A DNA stretch of 21,942 bases from Azoarcus sp. (GTDB lineage Bacteria > Pseudomonadota > Gammaproteobacteria > Burkholderiales > Rhodocyclaceae). Under the pieces are notes generated by a model that searched no databases, was not told where the DNA came from, and saw only the letters and a program-made list of their open reading frames with translations. The translations under genes were made by a program, and so were the position numbers. The stretch is from NCBI GenBank assembly GCA_031282905.1, contig JAITCV010000240.1, positions 1 through 21,942 of the forward strand, given 5' to 3'. Shown piece by piece: positions 21,842 to 21,942 of the stretch (positions are counted from its first letter, which is position 1; every line of letters starts with the position of its first letter).

Positions 21842-21942
21842 ATGATGAAAAAAAATCCGCTCAAACTCGCCGCCCACCACCTGCTCTCGCCCCACGACCT
21901 GGGTGAGGCCGAACTCGAAAAAGTGTTCCGCAAGCTGATGCG
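21842..21942 (+). CDS. tldD: Probable TldD metalloprotease, N-terminal fragment
   Basis: Only 33 codons are in the window. After MMKKNPLKLAAHHL the sequence reads LLSPHDLGEAELEKVFRKLM, which resembles the start of TldD, the protease subunit that works with PmbA/TldE on modified peptides and antitoxins. ATG 21842 or the in-frame ATG 21845 may be used; the ribosome site is weak and the second ATG is followed by eight A. The identification rests on a short stretch and remains tentative. Confidence 0.5.
   Translation, partial: MMKKNPLKLAAHHLLSPHDLGEAELEKVFRKLM

Overview
The window looks like a chromosomal segment of a betaproteobacterium, probably near Rhodocyclales or Nitrosomonadales. The evidence is the moderately high GC, an adjacent asd and fimV pair, slyX, a permuted YlqF-type GTPase, DUF3861, a frameshifted prfB and a RecC-type helicase subunit. 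This placement is inferred from gene content only. No tRNA, rRNA, CRISPR array or intact mobile element is visible.

Layout. Positions 1-4065 (+) hold a sulfur-scavenging type operon: a 5'-truncated substrate-binding protein, a permease, an ATPase and a DszC/SfnB-like flavin monooxygenase. Positions 4100-4154 carry a five-unit, 11-bp tandem repeat that runs into the 3' end of slyX. slyX and ylqF (-) overlap by 4 bp. A 536-bp gap (5262-5797) follows, with a repeat fragment and possibly a broken small gene. Positions 5798-10411 (+) form a tight gene run: prfB with its programmed +1 frameshift, an O-acetylhomoserine sulfhydrylase, tag, an unassigned SAM methyltransferase and a DMSP-lyase-family cupin. 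A GbsR/MarR-type regulator (10516-11040, +) follows, behind a perfect 19-bp inverted repeat. On the - strand lie fimV (with a convincing terminator), asd and a DUF3861 gene.

Positions 15772-16807 look decayed: one coding-like frame without a clear start, an IS5-like transposase C-terminal scrap and a dispersed repeat. Next come a 31-codon secreted-peptide ORF coupled to a TPR protein gene, a palindrome-rich intergenic region (17776-18100), a recC-like gene without recB directly behind it, and the first 33 codons of a probable tldD.

The recurring theme is organosulfur metabolism: import and oxidative desulfurisation of sulfur compounds, sulfhydrylation to homocysteine, and a cupin of the family that cleaves dimethylsulfoniopropionate. 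The most interesting candidate for an undescribed system is the methyltransferase/DMSP-lyase-like cupin pair beside a GbsR-type regulator, whose best-known relative responds to osmolyte metabolism. The link between these genes is inference.
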